This document shows, one piece after another, positions 61,400 to 64,000 of a stretch of DNA of 64,000 nucleotides. The notes beneath the pieces were generated by a model. That model searched no databases, was not told the DNA's origin, and worked only from the letters and a program-made list of their open reading frames with translations. This DNA is from Hippophae tibetana (lineage: Eukaryota; Streptophyta; Magnoliopsida; Rosales; Elaeagnaceae): the NCBI GenBank assembly GCA_037013495.1, contig CM072809.1, positions 5,975,001 through 6,039,000 on the forward strand, given 5' to 3'. The position numbers and the translations under genes were made by a program. Numbering within the stretch: position 1 is the first letter of the stretch; each line of letters starts with the position of its first letter.

Positions 61400-63820
61400 A
61401 GTTGGTAAGATGTTCCTCTTATATTAAGCTTTCTATTGTATTTCTTTCTTCTTTTTTAAATTTTTTTTATAGCCTTGTTGTCTCAAGCCTACATACTTGG
61501 TTACTGTATAGTTATTTGATGCAGCTGTATTTCATGTTTTATCAGATTGGTAATTTCTGTCCACTTATTAGCTAAATGTCTCTCTGTAAAGGTTTTATCA
61601 TGTAAAGGTAGTAAATATTTGTTGATACTCTGTTTTCTTTCGGTTGAAGACCACTATAAGCAACTAAATGGTCTCTTGGCTTAGAATCTCTTTGATGATT
61701 GGTCTTAGTTTGCTCAGACAATTCTCAAGGAAAATGGAGAGTAGAAGCTGAGTAATAATATTAGCAAGTAAAGCAGGTGACTTGGAATCTTGGAATTTTT
61801 ATATTTTTTACAGTATGAAATCTTGGATGCTAGGAGCTGTGCTTTGTTATCCTTTCAATGGAATTGGAATCTGTAATTTTCTTATATGATCTGCATGTTA
61901 GATAACATCGTTCTATATACCAACTGCAACCCTATTTCATTAGAGCACTGTCTTACTGAAAATTCTGTGAATAAGTTTACTGTTTAGGCAAATCTCAAGG
62001 ACACGAGGTTCACGATCTGAGAACCACAAAATACGCACAAATATCGCAATGTAATTGATTTATAACTAAGAACTGAGCAATATTGCTCAAGTTTGAATGA
62101 TATGACGCGTGAGCTGAAGTTAATTGAGTATTATCCACTACCAGCACCTTAGCCGTAGCAGTACCGACTACTAGACTACTCATGTACATGGTCCACAATG
62201 GACATAGTAAGTTGCAGAAACGGTAATGGTCAAACTCAAATGCGTTTCTATCTTGTCCTCCATTTTGGCTCATGTGTTTGACGTTTTGCTTAAATTTGAT
62301 GAACGGTTTTTTTTTTATAAGTAACCACTCACCCATGCAGAGTTCGAGCATACGTCAAGCATATAAAACCATGGCGGGCAATATTATTTAAACTCTTAAT
62401 ATTTTGTAAAGTATTTGTATCTAATCCATATAATATGGAAATTATAGATACTTTGATACTTTAAATTTGATGTGCATTTATAAAAAAAAAATTAGTATAA
62501 TCGATATTTGAATATGTATTTAGAATTTATGAATATAGAAGTAAGTACCCGAACGGCCATCCCTAACATCCCACCGAAAAATGTTTGTTGTTGGGGTATA
62601 AATCATTAAGCTGTTCAATGCTTCTATTTCTAACTTCAATAAAATATATATATATATTATTTTCTTTACAACGTAAAACAATATATATATATATTTTATG
62701 AGAATACATGCTATTTTCAAATAACACCTATTATTTTAGGTTATAAGGTGTTATTTGAAAATAGCAAATTATTTTTATAAAGATATTAAAAATAAAAATA
62801 TATCGCTAAGTAACATACATGCACCCTATCGGAACATTTAAATATTTAATCCAATTTCGAGTTTTTCGCTGTACTATTTTACATAAAAATCCTTCTGAAA
62901 CTTCATCTTATCAAATATACATATTTACAATTTATTATTATTATTTTCGGTGACAAATAATTATTTATATTATACATGTATAGTAAGATCAGTCGGATCG
63001 AAAGCATCTGAAACAATTAAAAAAATTATAAAATTAATATTTTTAAAATTTATAATAATAAAAATAATATTTTAAATTAAACTCGTAAATTCTCGAATCA
63101 AAACAGGAGTGCTTACCAAAGATAAACGGTAGAAATTTTATTTGTTTATTTATTTATTTGCTATTATGAAACCGTAGAAATGATTACTTTTTATTTAGCT
63201 TTTTTCCCTCACACGTCAGGGTCAGACGGAAAAGCTGTGTTTAGTCAAATTTATACACGAAAATAATTTTTAAAAATATTATTAATATTTTTATTAAAAA
63301 GTTAAGAAAAATACTAAATTTTATTAATTAAATACTTAGATTAAATTGAGTCGTTAATATATATATATATATATATAGATGTTATTCACCTTATCTATAA
63401 ACTTACATAATTTACAAATTTAAAATCAAAATATTAAATATATTGTGCTGCTAATCTATGATGATAATTTTTACAAAATTTGAAAGTTCATCTAAACTTA
63501 CTTATTTTGTTAGGTAGTTTTAAATTTTAATGGATAAAATTACATATAGTTTACATCTTTTTAACGAAATAATCCTACATTTAATTTTTTTTTGTTTCTA
63601 TGATTTAATTTTTTAATAAAAAAATTAAATATGTAGATTTATAATTATTGATAATATTTATGAATAAAATATTTGAATGTAATTTTAGTTTCTAAGTGTA
63701 TTTTTTAAAAAATATTTTCAAAGCAAAGAAATCATTAAGCTCTAAGGATTAAGGTATATTTCCGTTCTCATATACGTTAAATTTTATATTAGTCACATAG
63801 AAACATTGTGCATATAAGTT
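61400..63820. other. Thioredoxin 3' region and AT-rich spacer
   Basis: 3' untranslated DNA to about 61650, then spacer. (TA)n tracts at 62645-62659, 62681-62695 and 63355-63378. No gene recognised. Confidence 0.5.
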
Positions 63821-63821
63821 A

Positions 63822-63992
63822 CTCGATCGATCGAGGAATTAATACACGATCGATCGAGTATTAAATCAATCGAGATTAATGAGTAAATCAATTCATTTAT
63901 TTCAAAATGAATTTGATTATTTCATTAGATCAATCAAACATGATTAAACAATCATATTTGATCGATCGAGTTGGTTCTAGATCAATCGAACA
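63822..63992. repeat. Cluster of GATCGATCGA-type palindromes at the window edge
   Basis: CTCGATCGATCGAG (63822-63835, a 14-bp palindrome), CGATCGATCGAG (from 63847), and GATCGATCGAG (from 63960), with near copies ATCAATCGAG and GATCAATCGAAC between and after. The cluster runs towards the end of the window. Confidence 0.7.
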
Positions 63993-64000
63993 TTCATATT

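Overview
This is nuclear DNA from a eudicot plant. The genes have many short, AT-rich introns with GT-AG borders. The spacers are very AT-rich, and Ty1/copia retrotransposons with tRNA-Met primer sites sit between the genes. The species cannot be named from the sequence; the protein families fit a rosid-type dicot.

Gene layout, left to right: the 5' end of a minus-strand copia element (1-1670); a GRI/STIG1-like secreted Cys-rich protein (2876-3337, +); a ten-exon S4-domain RNA-binding plastid protein (4067-7270, -); a GT14 glycosyltransferase that looks pseudogenised (10621-12743, +); a seven-exon SPA3/SPA4-type COP1 partner (13592-17754, -); a degenerate copia element with both LTRs (20774-26318, +); the 3' end of a DUF616 glycosyltransferase gene split by a second copia element (28300-35112, +), which itself carries a CACTA-like DNA transposon; the copper chaperone COX17 (37223-37462, +); an unrecognised acidic, probably mitochondrial protein (40089-40502, +); a strongly decayed minus-strand copia element (about 40713-45469); the SRP receptor beta subunit (49531-51894, +); CMP-KDO synthetase (53619-56268, +); and an m-type plastid thioredoxin (60000-61399, +). 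The rest is AT-rich spacer with microsatellites.

The genes are not an operon-like system; they serve separate organelle and secretory functions. Their order (GRI, S4 protein, GT14, SPA, DUF616, COX17, KDSB) matches, from memory, the run from Arabidopsis At1g53130 down to At1g53000. Parts of it also match the duplicated segment around At3g15350-At3g15360 (GT14, COX17, SPA3, TRX m4). The window is therefore best read as an old syntenic block loosened by retrotransposon insertion.

The most notable structures are a three-level nest (CACTA-like element in copia element in DUF616 exon, each insertion with its target-site duplication still readable), a GT14 gene with three independent lesions, a GC-AG intron in the SPA gene, and the acidic orphan protein with a telo-box/site II promoter. 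I found no convincing new biological system.
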